Source of the DNA: an uncultured Ectothiorhodospiraceae bacterium
Lineage (GTDB): Bacteria; Pseudomonadota; Gammaproteobacteria; Nitrococcales; Nitrococcaceae
NCBI GenBank assembly: GCA_913057145.1
Contig: CAJXNJ010000012.1
Coordinates: 1 to 34,382, forward strand
Direction of reading: 5' to 3'
DNA: 34,382 nucleotides
The notes beneath the pieces are model-generated. The model did no database searches and was not told the origin of the DNA. It worked only from the letters and a program-made list of their open reading frames with translations. This document shows positions 1-12,719 of the stretch, in pieces. The stretch's first letter is position 1. Every line of letters starts with the position of its first letter. The position numbers and the translations under genes are program-made.

Positions 1-149
1 TCGTCGGCACAGACATACCAGCACTCGTTGCCCTGGAGTTTCTGGAAGCGCACCCAGATATCGGTCTGGATGTATTCAACGAGATGGCCCAGATGGATGG
101 GGCCGTTGGCATAGGGCAAGGCGCTGGTTACCAGAATCTTGCGGGTCAT
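1..149 (-). CDS. metG: Methionyl-tRNA synthetase, N-terminal 50 residues (partial)
   Basis: This gene runs off the left edge, so only the first 50 codons are visible. The translation begins [16 protein letters not shown] and continues with IHLGH at residues 18-22. That is the class I synthetase HIGH signature in the form typical of MetRS, followed by a CADD segment at about residue 48. MetRS charges tRNA-Met with methionine in the cytoplasm. The ATG at 147-149 (complement) has a GGAG ribosome-binding site five bases upstream. The gene is divergent from mrp, the arrangement also seen in E. coli. The identification is secure although the catalytic core and KMSKS loop lie outside the window. Confidence 0.93.
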   Translation of the reverse strand, partial: MTRKILVTSALPYANGPIHLGHLVEYIQTDIWVRFQKLQGNECWYVCAD

Positions 150-433
150 GAACGCTCCGCGCGGTCGCTGTCAGGAGGTGGGCATTATGCCAGAGCCAAG
201 CGGCAGCGCATGTGACTTTCTCAGTGCTGCGATCACCTGATCGGTGGCCCTTTCGTGATCCGGGGTGCCGACATCCACGCTCAGCCCGGTCATTGGCTGA
301 ATCTGCCGCAGTGTGGCACCACTCGCAATCCCCGCAGCGGCCAACCCGACAGGCAGTATGTTTTATGCCCGGGGTCGAGCCGGGTATGCTTGCCGCCATT
401 CGCAGACGATGACAACGCATCGAGGAGCCTTTG
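150..433. other. metG-mrp divergent intergenic region with coding-like minus frame
   Basis: This is the longest gap in the window. On the minus strand one frame stays open from 362 down to a TGA at 171-173. Its codon use looks like a gene and the predicted peptide includes TGLSVDVGTPDHERATDQV, but it has no good start. The only ATG, at 291-293, would give about 40 residues, and an in-frame TAA sits just upstream at 363-365. The VDVGTPD string recalls the C-terminal ends of some nucleotidyltransferases, but I do not recognise the protein. A gene relic is possible. On the plus strand an 8-bp stem (365-372 with 380-387) lies in the probable mrp leader. Confidence 0.3.
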
Positions 434-1528
434 ATGAGCGCCATTACGCGAGAAGCAGTCGAACAGGCATTACGCGGCTGGGTCGAGCCCAGTCTCGGGT
501 CGGATCTGGTGAGCGCCGAGGCGATCGGTGATATCCGCATCAATAACGATGCCGTGGAGGTCGATGTTGAACTCGGTTTTCCGGCGGATCACTACCGCCC
601 GGCATTGCAGGCTGCAGTGGCCGAGCAGATCAGCAGCCAGACCGGTGCGGCTCGGGTGGATGTCAATGTCACCTGGCAGGTCTCTGCGCGTCAGGTTCAG
701 GCCGCATTGAAGCCGCTTGAGAATATTCGCAACATCATCGCCGTGGCCTCGGCCAAGGGCGGTGTCGGCAAATCCACGACTTCGGCGAACCTGGCGTTGG
801 CGCTGGCGCAGGAGGGTGCGCGGGTTGGTCTTCTGGATGCCGATATTTACGGCCCCAGTCAGCCGCGGATGATGGGTGTTGCCGGTCGCAAGCCGGACAG
901 CCCCGATGGCAAGACCATTACACCGCTTGAGAATTACGGCATCCAGATTATGTCGATCGGGTTTCTCATCGAAGAGGACACGCCCATGGTCTGGCGTGGC
1001 CCGATGGTCACCCAGGCGCTGACCCAGCTGCTCAATGAAACCCGCTGGGAGGCGCTGGATTATCTGATTATCGACCTGCCGCCGGGGACGGGCGACATCC
1101 AGCTCACGCTCTCACAGAAGGTCCCGGTGGCCGGCGCGGTGGTGGTGACCACTCCTCAGGATATCGCCACCCTGGATGCGCGCAAGGGCGTGAAGATGTT
1201 CGAGAAGGTCAAGGTTCCGGTGCTCGGGATTCTTGAGAACATGAGCCTGCATGTCTGCTCGCAGTGCGGGCATGAGGAGCATATTTTCGGTGCCGGCGGT
1301 GGCCAGCGTCTGGCCGACCAGGAGGGGGTCGAGCTGCTCGGCTCCATGCCGCTTGACCTGCAGATTCGCGAGCAGGCGGACAGTGGTGAGCCCACCGTGG
1401 TGGCTGATCCCGACTCCAAGGTCGCCGAGCGTTACCGGGCGGCTGCCCGTCGCGCCACAGCACTGCTTGCGCGTCAGGATCCGGCGGGCGCGAGCCGCTT
1501 CCCGAAAATCGTCGTGGATGACAATTAG
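434..1528 (+). CDS. mrp: Iron-sulfur cluster carrier ATPase, Mrp/ApbC family
   Basis: The 364-residue protein is a cytoplasmic P-loop ATPase that binds and transfers Fe-S clusters to apoproteins. Residues 5-80 form the DUF59 (MIP18-like) domain. A deviant Walker A motif, KGGVGKST, lies near residues 108-115 and is followed by the DADIYGPSQPRMMG stretch typical of Mrp. A DLPPGTGD motif follows in the middle of the protein. The cluster-binding CxxC is visible as CSQCG in the C-terminal third. The start is ATG at 434 with the Shine-Dalgarno GAGGAG about seven bases upstream; a TTG directly before it is less likely. The gene is divergent from metG and followed by dcd after 15 bases, so the two may be co-transcribed. 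Confidence 0.95.
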   Translation: MSAITREAVEQALRGWVEPSLGSDLVSAEAIGDIRINNDAVEVDVELGFPADHYRPALQAAVAEQISSQTGAARVDVNVTWQVSARQVQAALKPLENIRNIIAVASAKGGVGKSTTSANLALALAQEGARVGLLDADIYGPSQPRMMGVAGRKPDSPDGKTITPLENYGIQIMSIGFLIEEDTPMVWRGPMVTQALTQLLNETRWEALDYLIIDLPPGTGDIQLTLSQKVPVAGAVVVTTPQDIATLDARKGVKMFEKVKVPVLGILENMSLHVCSQCGHEEHIFGAGGGQRLADQEGVELLGSMPLDLQIREQADSGEPTVVADPDSKVAERYRAAARRATALLARQDPAGASRFPKIVVDDN

Positions 1529-1543
1529 AAAAAGGACACACAG

Positions 1544-2107
1544 ATGAGCATCAAATCCGATCGGTGGATCCGCGAGATGGCGGCCGAAGGCATGATCGAG
1601 CCCTTTGAGCCCGGCCAGGTCCGGGGAGCCGGTGATCAGCGCATGATCTCCTACGGGACCTCAAGCTATGGCTATGACGTTCGTTGTGCCGATCATTTCA
1701 AGATCTTCACCAATATCAACTCCGCCATCGTGGATCCGAAGGATTTTGATGAATCGAGTTTTGTCGATGTGCGCTCGGATGTCTGCATCATCCCGCCCAA
1801 CAGCTTCGCACTGGCAAGCACGGTGGAGTATTTCCGTATTCCGCGGAATGTGCTCACGATCTGCCTGGGTAAATCCACTTATGCCCGCTGCGGGATCATC
1901 GTCAATGTCACACCGCTTGAGCCTGAGTGGGAAGGGCATGTGACGCTGGAGTTCTCCAATACCACCACGCTGCCGGCGAAGATTTATGCCAATGAGGGCG
2001 TGGCGCAGATGCTTTTCCTGGAATCGGATGAGGTCTGTGAGGAGAGTTACAAGGACCGCGCCGGCAAGTACATGGGCCAGCGTGGCGTCACACTGCCGCG
2101 TCCTTAA
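1544..2107 (+). CDS. dcd: dCTP deaminase
   Basis: The 187-residue enzyme deaminates dCTP to dUTP, the main bacterial route to dUMP for thymidylate synthesis. Family signatures are clear: [11 protein letters not shown] near residue 40, [11 protein letters not shown] in the middle, then [17 protein letters not shown] with the catalytic glutamate, and a glycine- and arginine-containing tail (YMGQRGV). The length matches the homotrimeric Dcd family (about 190). The ATG at 1544 follows an AAGGA ribosome-binding site. It sits 15 bases behind mrp and only six bases before the end of the convergent DUF3108 gene. Confidence 0.96.
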   Translation: MSIKSDRWIREMAAEGMIEPFEPGQVRGAGDQRMISYGTSSYGYDVRCADHFKIFTNINSAIVDPKDFDESSFVDVRSDVCIIPPNSFALASTVEYFRIPRNVLTICLGKSTYARCGIIVNVTPLEPEWEGHVTLEFSNTTTLPAKIYANEGVAQMLFLESDEVCEESYKDRAGKYMGQRGVTLPRP

Positions 2108-2113
2108 CCGGCT

Positions 2114-2887
2114 TCAGTCATCCGCCCGCAGCACCGGCTCGGTGCCAAGCCCGTCAAGCCCGGCGAGGACCAGTCGGGCGCTGCGGCTACCGTCTTCCCA
2201 CTGCTCCACCTGCACGGCCAGGTATTCAAGCGCGGGTGCGCACCACAAGACGGTCTCCCGGTCGCTGTCGGTGTCGCGCCGGCGGATGCGCAGTGCCTCA
2301 TAGCGCCCGGCCGGGGTGTCGATGACTTCGCGCTCCTCAATGCTGAGCAGATAGGTTTTAAGGCGCCCGCCATCGGCAATGCGATAGACGAGTGTGTCCG
2401 TCTGCGCATCGCGCTCATGTAAATCATGCATCAGCTGCAGCGGGCTGATGACCCGGTCAATGGTGTCGTGGGTGATATCCATGCGCCAGGGGTATTCGGC
2501 GATGTCGTTCACCACCTCCAGCGCGTCCCAGTCAAAGCGCAGCTCCGCCTCGCGGTCATCATCGCCACCTTCCCGGACATAGCGATAGATATCCGGCCGG
2601 AATCCATCCTCCGTGATCAGACCCGCGCTCCGCTCCCGCACCCGGCTGCTGTAGATAAGCCGCGCCAGTCCGGTCGCCCGGGTGTAGAGACGGTAGCTGT
2701 AGCGATCTTCGGTTACGCGACGATAACGCAGGTCCGCTTGCCCGACGGTCAGCCCGGCCCGCTTCAACTCATAGGTGGCGGTGAAATCACCGGGGGCTGT
2801 GAAGACTTCAGTATCGGCCAATGCTCTGCCGCCGGTGAGCACAAGGGCAAGGCAGAGGCCGAGGAGCATGCTGATGAGCGCTCTCAT
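2114..2887 (-). CDS. DUF3108 domain-containing exported protein
   Basis: This 257-residue protein has an N-terminal signal peptide of about 24 residues ending in GGRALAD, so it is probably periplasmic. The rest is a beta-rich DUF3108 region, with FTATYELKRAGLTVGQADLRY near the mature N-terminus and YRIADGGRLKTY near residue 170. The family is commonly found next to purN in gammaproteobacteria, but its biochemical role is unknown to me. Its ATG overlaps the purN stop in the ATGA pattern, so it is the third gene of a purM-purN-DUF3108 operon and probably translationally coupled to purN. Confidence 0.85.
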   Translation of the reverse strand: MRALISMLLGLCLALVLTGGRALADTEVFTAPGDFTATYELKRAGLTVGQADLRYRRVTEDRYSYRLYTRATGLARLIYSSRVRERSAGLITEDGFRPDIYRYVREGGDDDREAELRFDWDALEVVNDIAEYPWRMDITHDTIDRVISPLQLMHDLHERDAQTDTLVYRIADGGRLKTYLLSIEEREVIDTPAGRYEALRIRRRDTDSDRETVLWCAPALEYLAVQVEQWEDGSRSARLVLAGLDGLGTEPVLRADD

Positions 2888-3549
2888 GCGTTGTCTTCTG
2901 CGCGCAGACAGGGCGGTGCCGAGAGGGGGCTGTCATCCATCCAGACCATGCCTTCGCGCATCTCAACACGCCCCTCGGCGATCCAGCCGACCACCTGCGG
3001 GTAGAGTTGATGCTCCATGGCCTGGACCTTGGCCTGCAGGCTCGCCTCGGTTTCCTCGGCTTCGATGCTCACGGCGGCCTGGGCAATCACCGGGCCGGCA
3101 TCGAGTTCGGGGATGACGTAATGCACGCTGCAACCGGCTTCGGATTCACCGGCTGCGATGGCGCGGGCATGCGTGTGCAGACCCCGATAGGCCGGCAGTA
3201 GCGAGGGGTGGATGTTGATCAGCCGGCCCATGAACTGCTCAACAAAGCCATCGCTTAAGATTCGCATGAACCCGGCAAGGACAATGAGATCCGCGCCGGT
3301 GGCCTCGATATGCCCGGCAAGTTCGCGGTCATATTCCTCGCGGCTTGGGGCGCGGCGGTGGTCAAGCACCGTGGTTCTGATGCCGGCCGCCTGCGCTCGC
3401 TCAAGGCCGCGAACACCGGGGCGGTTGCTGATCACCTCGGTAATCTGACCGGCAATCGCCCCTTGGGCGACCGCATCAATGATGGCCTGGAGGTTGGTAC
3501 CGGAGCCGGAGATGAGAACCTTGATGCGAAAAGGCTGCGCTCCGCTCAT
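2884..3549 (-). CDS. purN: Phosphoribosylglycinamide formyltransferase (GAR transformylase 1)
   Basis: The 221-residue enzyme transfers a formyl group from 10-formyl-THF to GAR, the third step of purine synthesis. Visible motifs are the N-terminal [10 protein letters not shown] phosphate-binding loop and [12 protein letters not shown]. The catalytic Asn112 and His114 and the later Asp150 in PELDAGPVI are each offset by six from E. coli N106, H108 and D144. The start codon overlaps the purM stop by four bases (ATGA), indicating coupled translation. The C-terminus is about nine residues longer than in E. coli and ends in a non-conserved acidic tail. Confidence 0.97.
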   Translation of the reverse strand: MSGAQPFRIKVLISGSGTNLQAIIDAVAQGAIAGQITEVISNRPGVRGLERAQAAGIRTTVLDHRRAPSREEYDRELAGHIEATGADLIVLAGFMRILSDGFVEQFMGRLINIHPSLLPAYRGLHTHARAIAAGESEAGCSVHYVIPELDAGPVIAQAAVSIEAEETEASLQAKVQAMEHQLYPQVVGWIAEGRVEMREGMVWMDDSPLSAPPCLRAEDNA

Positions 3550-4598
3550 GCCCCATCCTGATAGCGGGTGTCTTTCTGCCCGGCGGCGGTGATTTCACCC
3601 AGGCGCCAGGCGGTCTCGCCGCGCTCGTTCAACAAGGCAATGCTCGCCTCCGCCCGCTCCGCCGGCACCACGGCCACCATGCCGACGCCGCAATTGAAAG
3701 TGCGATACATCTCGCTCGTTGCAACATCGCCGGTTTCCTGGAGCCAGTTGAAAAGCGCCGGCCATTGCCAGCTTCGGGTGTCGATGCTTGCCGCAACGCC
3801 ATCCGGGAGGATGCGCGGCAGATTCTCGGTCAGTCCCCCACCGGTGATATGGCAGAGCCCGCGGACAGGCTCCTGTGCGATCAAGGCCTGGATGCTGCGG
3901 GCATAAATGCGGGTGGGCGCGAGTAGCCATTGCCTGAGCGGGCGATCATCCAACAGGCGCTCCTGCCAGTCGGGATCGCGCTCGAGAATGCGCCGGACGA
4001 GTGAGTAGCCATTGGCGTGGACACCGCTGCTGGCAAGCCCGATCAGCGCATCGCCGGCCTGGATGTCACGGCCGTCAATCAGCGCGTCATGTTCGACCAC
4101 TCCGACACAAAAGCCGGCAAGATCATAATCGCCCTCGGCATACATCCCGGGCATCTCAGCCGTCTCACCACCGATGAGCCCCGCGCCGGCCTCGCGACAG
4201 CCCTCGGCAATGCCACGGACAACCTGCTCGGCGGTGTCCACATTCAGCTGGCCGGTGGCGTAGTAGTCAAGAAAGAAAAGCGGCTCGGCGCCGGTGACGA
4301 TGACATCGTTGACGCACATGGCAACCAGATCGATACCGATGCCATCGTGCTGCCCGGTCTCAAGGGCAAGGCGCAGTTTGGTGCCGACACCGTCTGTGCC
4401 GGAGACCAGGATGGGTCTGCGATAACGCTCCACCGGCAGCTCGAAAAGCCCGCCAAAGCCGCCGAGTCCGCCCAGCATGCCCGGACGATGAGTGGCGGCA
4501 ACATCGCCTTTGATGCGCTCGACCAGCTCAGCACCGGCATCGATATCAACACCGGCGTCCCGGTAACTCAGGCCTTTTTTGTGATCTGCCGAACTCAC
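3546..4598 (-). CDS. purM: Phosphoribosylformylglycinamidine cyclo-ligase (AIR synthetase)
   Basis: The 350-residue enzyme closes the imidazole ring of FGAM to give AIR using ATP, the fifth step of purine synthesis. It has the usual PurM architecture: an N-terminal [13 protein letters not shown] segment, [12 protein letters not shown] for nucleotide and metal binding, ETAEMPGMY, and the C-terminal [13 protein letters not shown] and FNCGVGM motifs. The length is normal. It is the first gene of the purM-purN-DUF3108 operon and is divergent from the DUF2066 gene across 60 bases, which must hold the promoters for both directions. No purine-operator sequence was evident. Confidence 0.97.
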   Translation of the reverse strand: MSSADHKKGLSYRDAGVDIDAGAELVERIKGDVAATHRPGMLGGLGGFGGLFELPVERYRRPILVSGTDGVGTKLRLALETGQHDGIGIDLVAMCVNDVIVTGAEPLFFLDYYATGQLNVDTAEQVVRGIAEGCREAGAGLIGGETAEMPGMYAEGDYDLAGFCVGVVEHDALIDGRDIQAGDALIGLASSGVHANGYSLVRRILERDPDWQERLLDDRPLRQWLLAPTRIYARSIQALIAQEPVRGLCHITGGGLTENLPRILPDGVAASIDTRSWQWPALFNWLQETGDVATSEMYRTFNCGVGMVAVVPAERAEASIALLNERGETAWRLGEITAAGQKDTRYQDGA

Positions 4599-4658
4599 GC
4601 GCCGCTCCGCCTCACGCTGTCATCGTCCTGTTGAGGCGGTCATGGTACCTTATCGGCC

Positions 4659-5708
4659 ATGAAAGCGCTCTGGATTGCTCTGCTGTTATTGCTCCTGACC
4701 GGGCCATTGGCGCTGGCGCAGACGCCGGCACGAGTGGATGCGGTGACGGTGCCCGTTGCCGATGAGTCGGCGGCGGCCCGCAGTGCCGCACTCGCCGAGG
4801 CCATGTCACGTTTCATCGTCCGCCGCACCGGGCTTGCCGATCTGCCGGAAACGGCTCTGGGGCAGCGTCTGCAAAGCGAAGCCGAGCGGTATCTCGTCGG
4901 GTTTACTTATCGTGACGTGGCACTACCGGCGGCTGATGCCGAAGCGGTTGGCCCGCCTGCGACCGAGAAGCGTCTGGAAGCCCGTTTCGCCGTCAGGGAT
5001 ATCGAAAGAGCGCTGGTGGGCGCCGGCATTGAGATCTGGCCTTCACAGCGGCCAACGGTGCTCGTCTGGCTGGCCGTGGAAGCCGACGGTGAGCGGCGGA
5101 TTGCCGAGGCCGGTCGTGACGATGAGTGGTTTGCACTGCTGCGCGAGCGGGCAGACACCCTGGGGGTCAGGCTGATCTTCCCGTTGATGGATCTGCAGGA
5201 TCTCTCGAGCCTTGCCTATGCCGATATTGCCGCTGGGTTCGCCGAGCCACTGCGTGCGGCCTCGCAGCGCTACGGCGTGGATGAAATTCTGGCCGGCAGG
5301 CTGCAGGTGGCCCCCGATGGCCGGGTGCGTGCCCGCTGGATGCAGCTCGATGATGAAAGCGCCATGCAGCGTTGGCAGGACAGTGCGGCGGCCATGCCCG
5401 ATCTGCTATCGCGCGCCGCCGAGCGGGTGGCCGGCGAGTTGCGCCGGGTTTATGCCTATCTGCCCGATCTCTCCGCCCAGCGCCTTCTCACCATCGAGGT
5501 GCAGGGCATTGACTCATTGGCCGCTCACAATGCGGTGGTCGAGCGGCTACAGGCCATCAGCGGTATTGACCGGGCGAGCCCGATGGCGATCGATGCCGAT
5601 ACCGTGACCTTTGTGCTTGCCATCACGGTCGAAGAGGAGCGGGTCCTCGCCGGGCTGGAGAGCGATGCGCGCCTCGCTGCCGAGGAAGACGGCTGGCGCT
5701 GGCGCTGA
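4659..5708 (+). CDS. DUF2066 domain-containing exported protein
   Basis: The 349-residue protein begins with a clear signal peptide of about 20 residues ending in GPLALAQ, so the mature form is extracytoplasmic. The remainder matches the general appearance of the DUF2066 family: an opening with repeated alanines and SRFIVRRTGL, then ERYLVGFTYRDV. A gene of this family between purM and hda is a common gammaproteobacterial arrangement. No catalytic motif is evident and the function is unknown. The gene is 11 bases upstream of hda and probably shares its transcript. Confidence 0.8.
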   Translation: MKALWIALLLLLLTGPLALAQTPARVDAVTVPVADESAAARSAALAEAMSRFIVRRTGLADLPETALGQRLQSEAERYLVGFTYRDVALPAADAEAVGPPATEKRLEARFAVRDIERALVGAGIEIWPSQRPTVLVWLAVEADGERRIAEAGRDDEWFALLRERADTLGVRLIFPLMDLQDLSSLAYADIAAGFAEPLRAASQRYGVDEILAGRLQVAPDGRVRARWMQLDDESAMQRWQDSAAAMPDLLSRAAERVAGELRRVYAYLPDLSAQRLLTIEVQGIDSLAAHNAVVERLQAISGIDRASPMAIDADTVTFVLAITVEEERVLAGLESDARLAAEEDGWRWR

Positions 5709-5719
5709 TACCGCATCCG

Positions 5720-6418
5720 ATGAAAACCCCGCAGCTTGCGTTTGATTTTCGCTGGAACAGTGCTGCCGATCTGGCGAGCTTTGAGTCCCAGGGCAATGAG
5801 GAAGCGGTGGCGGCTATCCGCCGGCTCGGCGAAGGTCGGGGAGAGTCGCTGTATCTGACCGGGCCGCCCGGCAGTGGCCGCAGTCACCTGTTGCAGGCTG
5901 CCTGTGGTGAAGTCAGCCGCGCTGGCGGCACGGCGGTTTATATCCCGCTGGCCGATTATGCCGATGCCGCCCCCACGCTGCTCGAGGGCCTTGAGCGTTT
6001 GTCACTGGTGGCGCTGGATGATCTGGACCGGGTCAGTGGTGACCCGGATTGGGAAGAAGCGCTTTTCCATTGTTACAACCGCCTGCGCGAGGCCGGTGTG
6101 GATCTGGTGGTCTGCGCGGCCGGAGCGCCGGATGCGCTTGGAATCAGGCTGCCGGATCTGCTCTCAAGACTCTCTGCACTGCTGCGGTTCCGCCTGAGTG
6201 CTCCCGATGATGCGCGTCGTCAGCAGATCCTGGCCCGGGCGGCGGCAGCGCGGGGTCTCGATCTGCCGCTGGCAGCCTCGGCCTTCCTGCTGCGTCATGA
6301 GGCCCGCGATCTGCATCATCTCATGCGGGTGCTCGATGCGCTGGATGCCGCTTCGCTGCAGACGGGCAGGCGGCTGACCGTTCCGTTCATACGCGAGGTA
6401 CTGGCCGCTCAGCGCTGA
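5720..6418 (+). CDS. hda: DnaA regulatory inactivator Hda
   Basis: The 232-residue AAA+ protein is a DnaA paralogue that, with the DNA-loaded beta clamp, stimulates ATP hydrolysis by DnaA and so prevents over-initiation. The N-terminus carries PQLAFDF at residues 4-10, a probable clamp-binding peptide. The Walker A loop GPPGSGRSHLLQAA, with Arg in place of Lys as in E. coli Hda, lies at residues 48-61. Walker B is LVALDDLDRV near residue 100. A sensor/arginine-finger region (LLSRLSALLRF) follows. There is no DNA-binding domain IV, which separates it from DnaA. Its last ten bases overlap the convergent DUF2069 gene. Confidence 0.92.
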   Translation: MKTPQLAFDFRWNSAADLASFESQGNEEAVAAIRRLGEGRGESLYLTGPPGSGRSHLLQAACGEVSRAGGTAVYIPLADYADAAPTLLEGLERLSLVALDDLDRVSGDPDWEEALFHCYNRLREAGVDLVVCAAGAPDALGIRLPDLLSRLSALLRFRLSAPDDARRQQILARAAAARGLDLPLAASAFLLRHEARDLHHLMRVLDALDAASLQTGRRLTVPFIREVLAAQR

Positions 6419-6804
6419 GCTTTGGCGGCCTTGATGGCGCGTTTGCCAGCGCGAAGGCTGATCATGCCGGCGGTGAAGTAGCCTGCGGCCAGTGCGATCT
6501 CCGCCAATCCCAGCCAGCGCCCCGGTGGCTCTCCGGCGGCGGCCACCATGCCATGGATGCCGTAGGCAAGAACCAGCATGCCGGTCCACTGCAGGGTGTA
6601 GCGGCGACGATGCAGTACACCGCGCAGGCCAAGCAGCAGTGGCAGGCCGAAAACCAGCAGCAGGGGCGTGATGAGTGCCGGTGGTGGCGGTGAGAGCCAA
6701 CTCATCCAGGCAATCACGAGCAGAATCAAACCGATATAGCAGCCAAGCGCGCTCCAGTAGGCCGGGCTGCGGGCAACGGTTGTCGGTGTCTCGCCCTGAT
6801 CCAT
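6409..6804 (-). CDS. DUF2069 family inner-membrane protein
   Basis: The predicted 131-residue protein has about four hydrophobic segments: around residues 17-37, 43-60, 70-90 and 98-115. They are separated by short polar loops, including LHRRRYTLQWTGM, and the tail is basic (GKRAIKAAKAQR). This pattern and size match the DUF2069 family, often encoded beside wrbA. The ATG at 6804 (MDQGETPTT) is preferred, since an upstream extension would run into wrbA coding sequence. It lies 16 bases downstream of wrbA and is probably co-transcribed with it. The function is unknown. Confidence 0.75.
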   Translation of the reverse strand: MDQGETPTTVARSPAYWSALGCYIGLILLVIAWMSWLSPPPPALITPLLLVFGLPLLLGLRGVLHRRRYTLQWTGMLVLAYGIHGMVAAAGEPPGRWLGLAEIALAAGYFTAGMISLRAGKRAIKAAKAQR

Positions 6805-6820
6805 CAACCGGCCGTGCGGC

Positions 6821-8268
<1,448 letters not shown>

Positions 8269-9122
8269 CCGGCGCGATAATCCGGGAATTGCAGTTTGTA
8301 ACCGCTCGCCAGCAGGCGGCGGTTACTGCAGCGCTTACCGCCTGAACCCTGCTTGCCATCGACCCTGGCAACAGCCGGTAGTCCCAGCTCTGCGGCCAGA
8401 TAATCCATGACTTCACACTGACTCGCCGGGGCATTATCCACACCCAGGTACACAGCCTGAGGATCCGGTAGACCGCCCAGATGCGCGAGTATCCCCACGC
8501 AGTCATCTTCGTGAATGCGATTGGTGTAGAGCGGGGGGTTGGTCTGACAGCTTCCCCCACTGCGCACGCGGCGCAGCAGTGCCTCACGCCCGGGCCCGTA
8601 AATCCCGCCAAAGCGAACGCTGATGCTCTCGCCTGAGTGCGTGGCGGCAATGGCCTCGGCCTCGAGCAGACGCTGCCCGGAAAAACGCGTCGGCAGCGTT
8701 GGGCTCTCCTCATCCACCCACTCGCCGCTGCTTTGGCCGTAAACACCGGTGCTGGAGACGAATATCAGTCGGGCGCTCGGGTTGCCGCTGCCATGGAGGG
8801 CGTCAACGATATGTGCGGTGCCGTCGACATAGCTTGCCTTGTAACCGGCATCGTCATATTGATCGGGCGTCAGGATCACATAGACCCGATCCAGCCCCGC
8901 CGGCAGTCTCTCGGCAAGCCCTTCATCCCGGCCCAGATGCGCATTGATGGTGATCAGCGGATCCGGCAGTGGTTGTTGGCTGCGACGCAGGCCATAGACG
9001 GTCGCACCAGCGCGGCTTAACTGCAGGCCAAGCCGGGTTCCGATGCGGCCGCAGCCGGCAATAAGTATGCGTTCGCTCATGATGGCCTAGAATAGCGGTT
9101 TTGGGGTGGAGGGAAGCAAGTC

Positions 9123-9791
9123 TTGAGTGCCAATCGTCTTGCCCGCTGTCGGGCCACGCTGGATCGTCGGCAGCCCGATTTAAAGATCATTCTGGATGGT
9201 GTGCACAAACCGCATAACGTCGGCGCCATTCTGCGCACCTGTGATGCCGTGGGCGTGCATGAGGCGCATGCGGTGGTCCCCGAGGGCAACCTTTCGATTC
9301 ATCGGCACTGCTCGGCCGGTGCGGGTCAGTGGATCGAGACGAGGCTGCATGATGAAGTAACCGAGGCGGTCAGCGGGCTGCAGGCCGATGGCATGGCGGT
9401 TTATGCCGCCCATCTCTCCGATGAGGCCGTCGACTTCCGCGCCATTGACTACACAAAGCCGACCGCCGTGCTGATGGGCGCTGAGCTCTGGGGGGTGAGT
9501 GAGGCAGGCGCGAGGGCAGCTGATGGCCATATCACCATCCCGATGGCCGGATTGGTGGAATCGCTGAATGTGTCAGTCGCCGCCGCCGTGATTCTTTTTG
9601 AGGCTCAGCGCCAGCGCGAAGCCGCCGGTTTTTATGACAGGCGCCGACTTGACCCGGAAGTCTACCGGCGCACGCTTTTTGAATGGCTCCACCCGCGACT
9701 GGCGGCCTGGTGCCAGCAGCGCGGGGAGGATTATCCGGCGCTCGATGAGGACGGTGATCCGATCCGCTCAAGCAGCGTCGGGATGAGCTGA
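9123..9791 (+). CDS. trmH: tRNA (guanosine(18)-2'-O)-methyltransferase
   Basis: The 222-residue SPOUT methyltransferase should methylate the ribose of G18 in the tRNA D-loop using AdoMet. SPOUT motif 1 is [16 protein letters not shown], motif 2 is [11 protein letters not shown] and motif 3 is [18 protein letters not shown]. The start [19 protein letters not shown] aligns well with E. coli TrmH. That makes TTG at 9123, after a GGAGGG ribosome-binding site, the best start; no ATG is available in frame nearby. The 3' end overlaps the convergent proS by 61 bases. Confidence 0.92.
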   Translation: MSANRLARCRATLDRRQPDLKIILDGVHKPHNVGAILRTCDAVGVHEAHAVVPEGNLSIHRHCSAGAGQWIETRLHDEVTEAVSGLQADGMAVYAAHLSDEAVDFRAIDYTKPTAVLMGAELWGVSEAGARAADGHITIPMAGLVESLNVSVAAAVILFEAQRQREAAGFYDRRRLDPEVYRRTLFEWLHPRLAAWCQQRGEDYPALDEDGDPIRSSSVGMS

Positions 9792-11020
9792 TCGAGCGGC
9801 CAGTTCTCGTTGTCCTCGGCGCCGCGGTTGCGATATTCGATTTCGCCCTTCTCGAGTCCGCGCTCACCGATCACCAGCCGGTGCGGTATGCCAATGAGCT
9901 CCATATCGGCAAATTTCACCCCCGGTCGGGCCTCGCGGTCATCCCAGAGGACTTCGAATCCGGCATCGCGAAGCTCGGCGTAGAGTCGTTCTGCCGCCTC
10001 GGCAACGGCGCTGGATCGATCGGCGCCAATGCTCACAAGCCCGATATCAAAGGGCGCCAGAGGTGTCGGCCAGACGATGCCGCGATCATCGTGATTCTGC
10101 TCGATGGCCGCGGCCACCACGCGTGAGACACCGATGCCGTAGCAGCCCATGATCATTGGCTTTTGCTCGCCATGCTCATCGAGCACATGGGCTTCCATGG
10201 CTTCGCTGTACTTGGTGCCAAGCTGGAAGATATGTCCCACTTCAATGCCGCGATGGATCTCAATGGCGCCCTCGCTGCACTGCGGGCAGGCGTCTCCGGC
10301 GGAGCGGCCGTCGCCCACTTCGGTATTGGCGGCGTAGTCACAGTGGCTGCAGCTTAAGATTTCATCCTCACCGGATTCGGCGAGCACCATGAACTCCTCC
10401 GAGACGCTGCCGCCAATGGCGCCACTGTCAGCGCCGACCGCCGCAAAACGCAGGCCAAGCCGCTTGAATATCCGGGTGTAGGCCGAGCGCATATCCTGAT
10501 AGCTCGCCTCCAGTGAAGCCTGATCCAGATGGAAGGAGTAGGCGTCTTTCATCAGGAATTCCCGGGCCCGCATGATGCCGAAGCGCGGCCGGATCTCATC
10601 ACGGAATTTGGTCTGGATCTGATAGAAGGTCAGCGGCAGCTGCCGGTAGCTGCGGATCTCACGCCGGGCATAGTCGGTAATGACCTCTTCATGCGTGGGC
10701 CCGATGCAGAAGTCCCGATCATGCCGGTCCTTGAGCCGCAGCAGCTCCGGGCCGTAGAACGACCAGCGGCCGGATTCCTCCCAGAGCTCGGCGGGTTGTA
10801 CCGCCGGCATCAGCACCTCCAGCGCGCCAATGCGATCCATCTCCTCGCGCACGGCCTGTTCAACCCGGCGCAGTACCCGCAGCCCCAGCGGCTGCCAGGT
10901 GTAGAGCCCGGCACCGAGCTTTTCAATCAGCCCCGCCCGGAGCATGAGCTGATGGCTGATGATCTCGGCATCAGCCGGCGTGTCTTTGCTGGTGAACAGT
11001 GGAAAGCGGCTTGCGCGCAT
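9731..11020 (-). CDS. proS: Prolyl-tRNA synthetase, short form lacking the editing domain
   Basis: The 429-residue class II synthetase charges tRNA-Pro. The N-terminus aligns from [24 protein letters not shown] with bacterial ProRS, so ATG at 11020 is chosen over an upstream in-frame ATG at 11065. Motif 2 ([26 protein letters not shown]) and motif 3 with the anticodon-binding domain are intact. The INS editing domain, which occupies about 180 residues after [10 protein letters not shown]...DYAAN in E. coli ProRS, is missing. In its place is a linker of about 30 residues with Cys224, Cys227, Cys245 and Cys248, which could form a zinc ribbon. Post-transfer editing of Ala-tRNA-Pro would need another protein. 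Confidence 0.95.
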   Translation of the reverse strand: MRASRFPLFTSKDTPADAEIISHQLMLRAGLIEKLGAGLYTWQPLGLRVLRRVEQAVREEMDRIGALEVLMPAVQPAELWEESGRWSFYGPELLRLKDRHDRDFCIGPTHEEVITDYARREIRSYRQLPLTFYQIQTKFRDEIRPRFGIMRAREFLMKDAYSFHLDQASLEASYQDMRSAYTRIFKRLGLRFAAVGADSGAIGGSVSEEFMVLAESGEDEILSCSHCDYAANTEVGDGRSAGDACPQCSEGAIEIHRGIEVGHIFQLGTKYSEAMEAHVLDEHGEQKPMIMGCYGIGVSRVVAAAIEQNHDDRGIVWPTPLAPFDIGLVSIGADRSSAVAEAAERLYAELRDAGFEVLWDDREARPGVKFADMELIGIPHRLVIGERGLEKGEIEYRNRGAEDNENWPLDQLIPTLLERIGSPSSSSAG

Positions 11021-11107
11021 GAAATTCTGATCCCTTACGATGTCGTGACAGGCAGTAATAACCACAGGTTAGCCGACTCTGCGCAGGCCGCCCACCCCCG
11101 CGCGTGC

Positions 11108-11136
11108 TTGACGCCCAAAGGCGGGCGCCGTAAGTT
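11108..11136 (+). promoter_or_regulatory. Candidate sigma70 promoter for ilvN-ilvC
   Basis: TTGACG (five of six to the -35 consensus) and TAAGTT (three of six) are separated by 17 bases. This puts a start site near 11143, about 20 bases before the ilvN ATG. No leader-peptide attenuator was recognised in the 143-base gap. Confidence 0.4.
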
Positions 11137-11163
11137 GATCGGCTTTCGGCTTCGGTTACGGAT

Positions 11164-12697
<1,534 letters not shown>

Positions 12698-12719
12698 TTG
12701 CGCCTGCAACGCAGCGATC

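Noticed and set aside
76-543. 155-codon minus-strand frame across the metG-mrp gap
   Set aside because: It overlaps both metG and mrp starts and its Cys/Arg-rich translation looks random; another minus frame in the gap is more gene-like.
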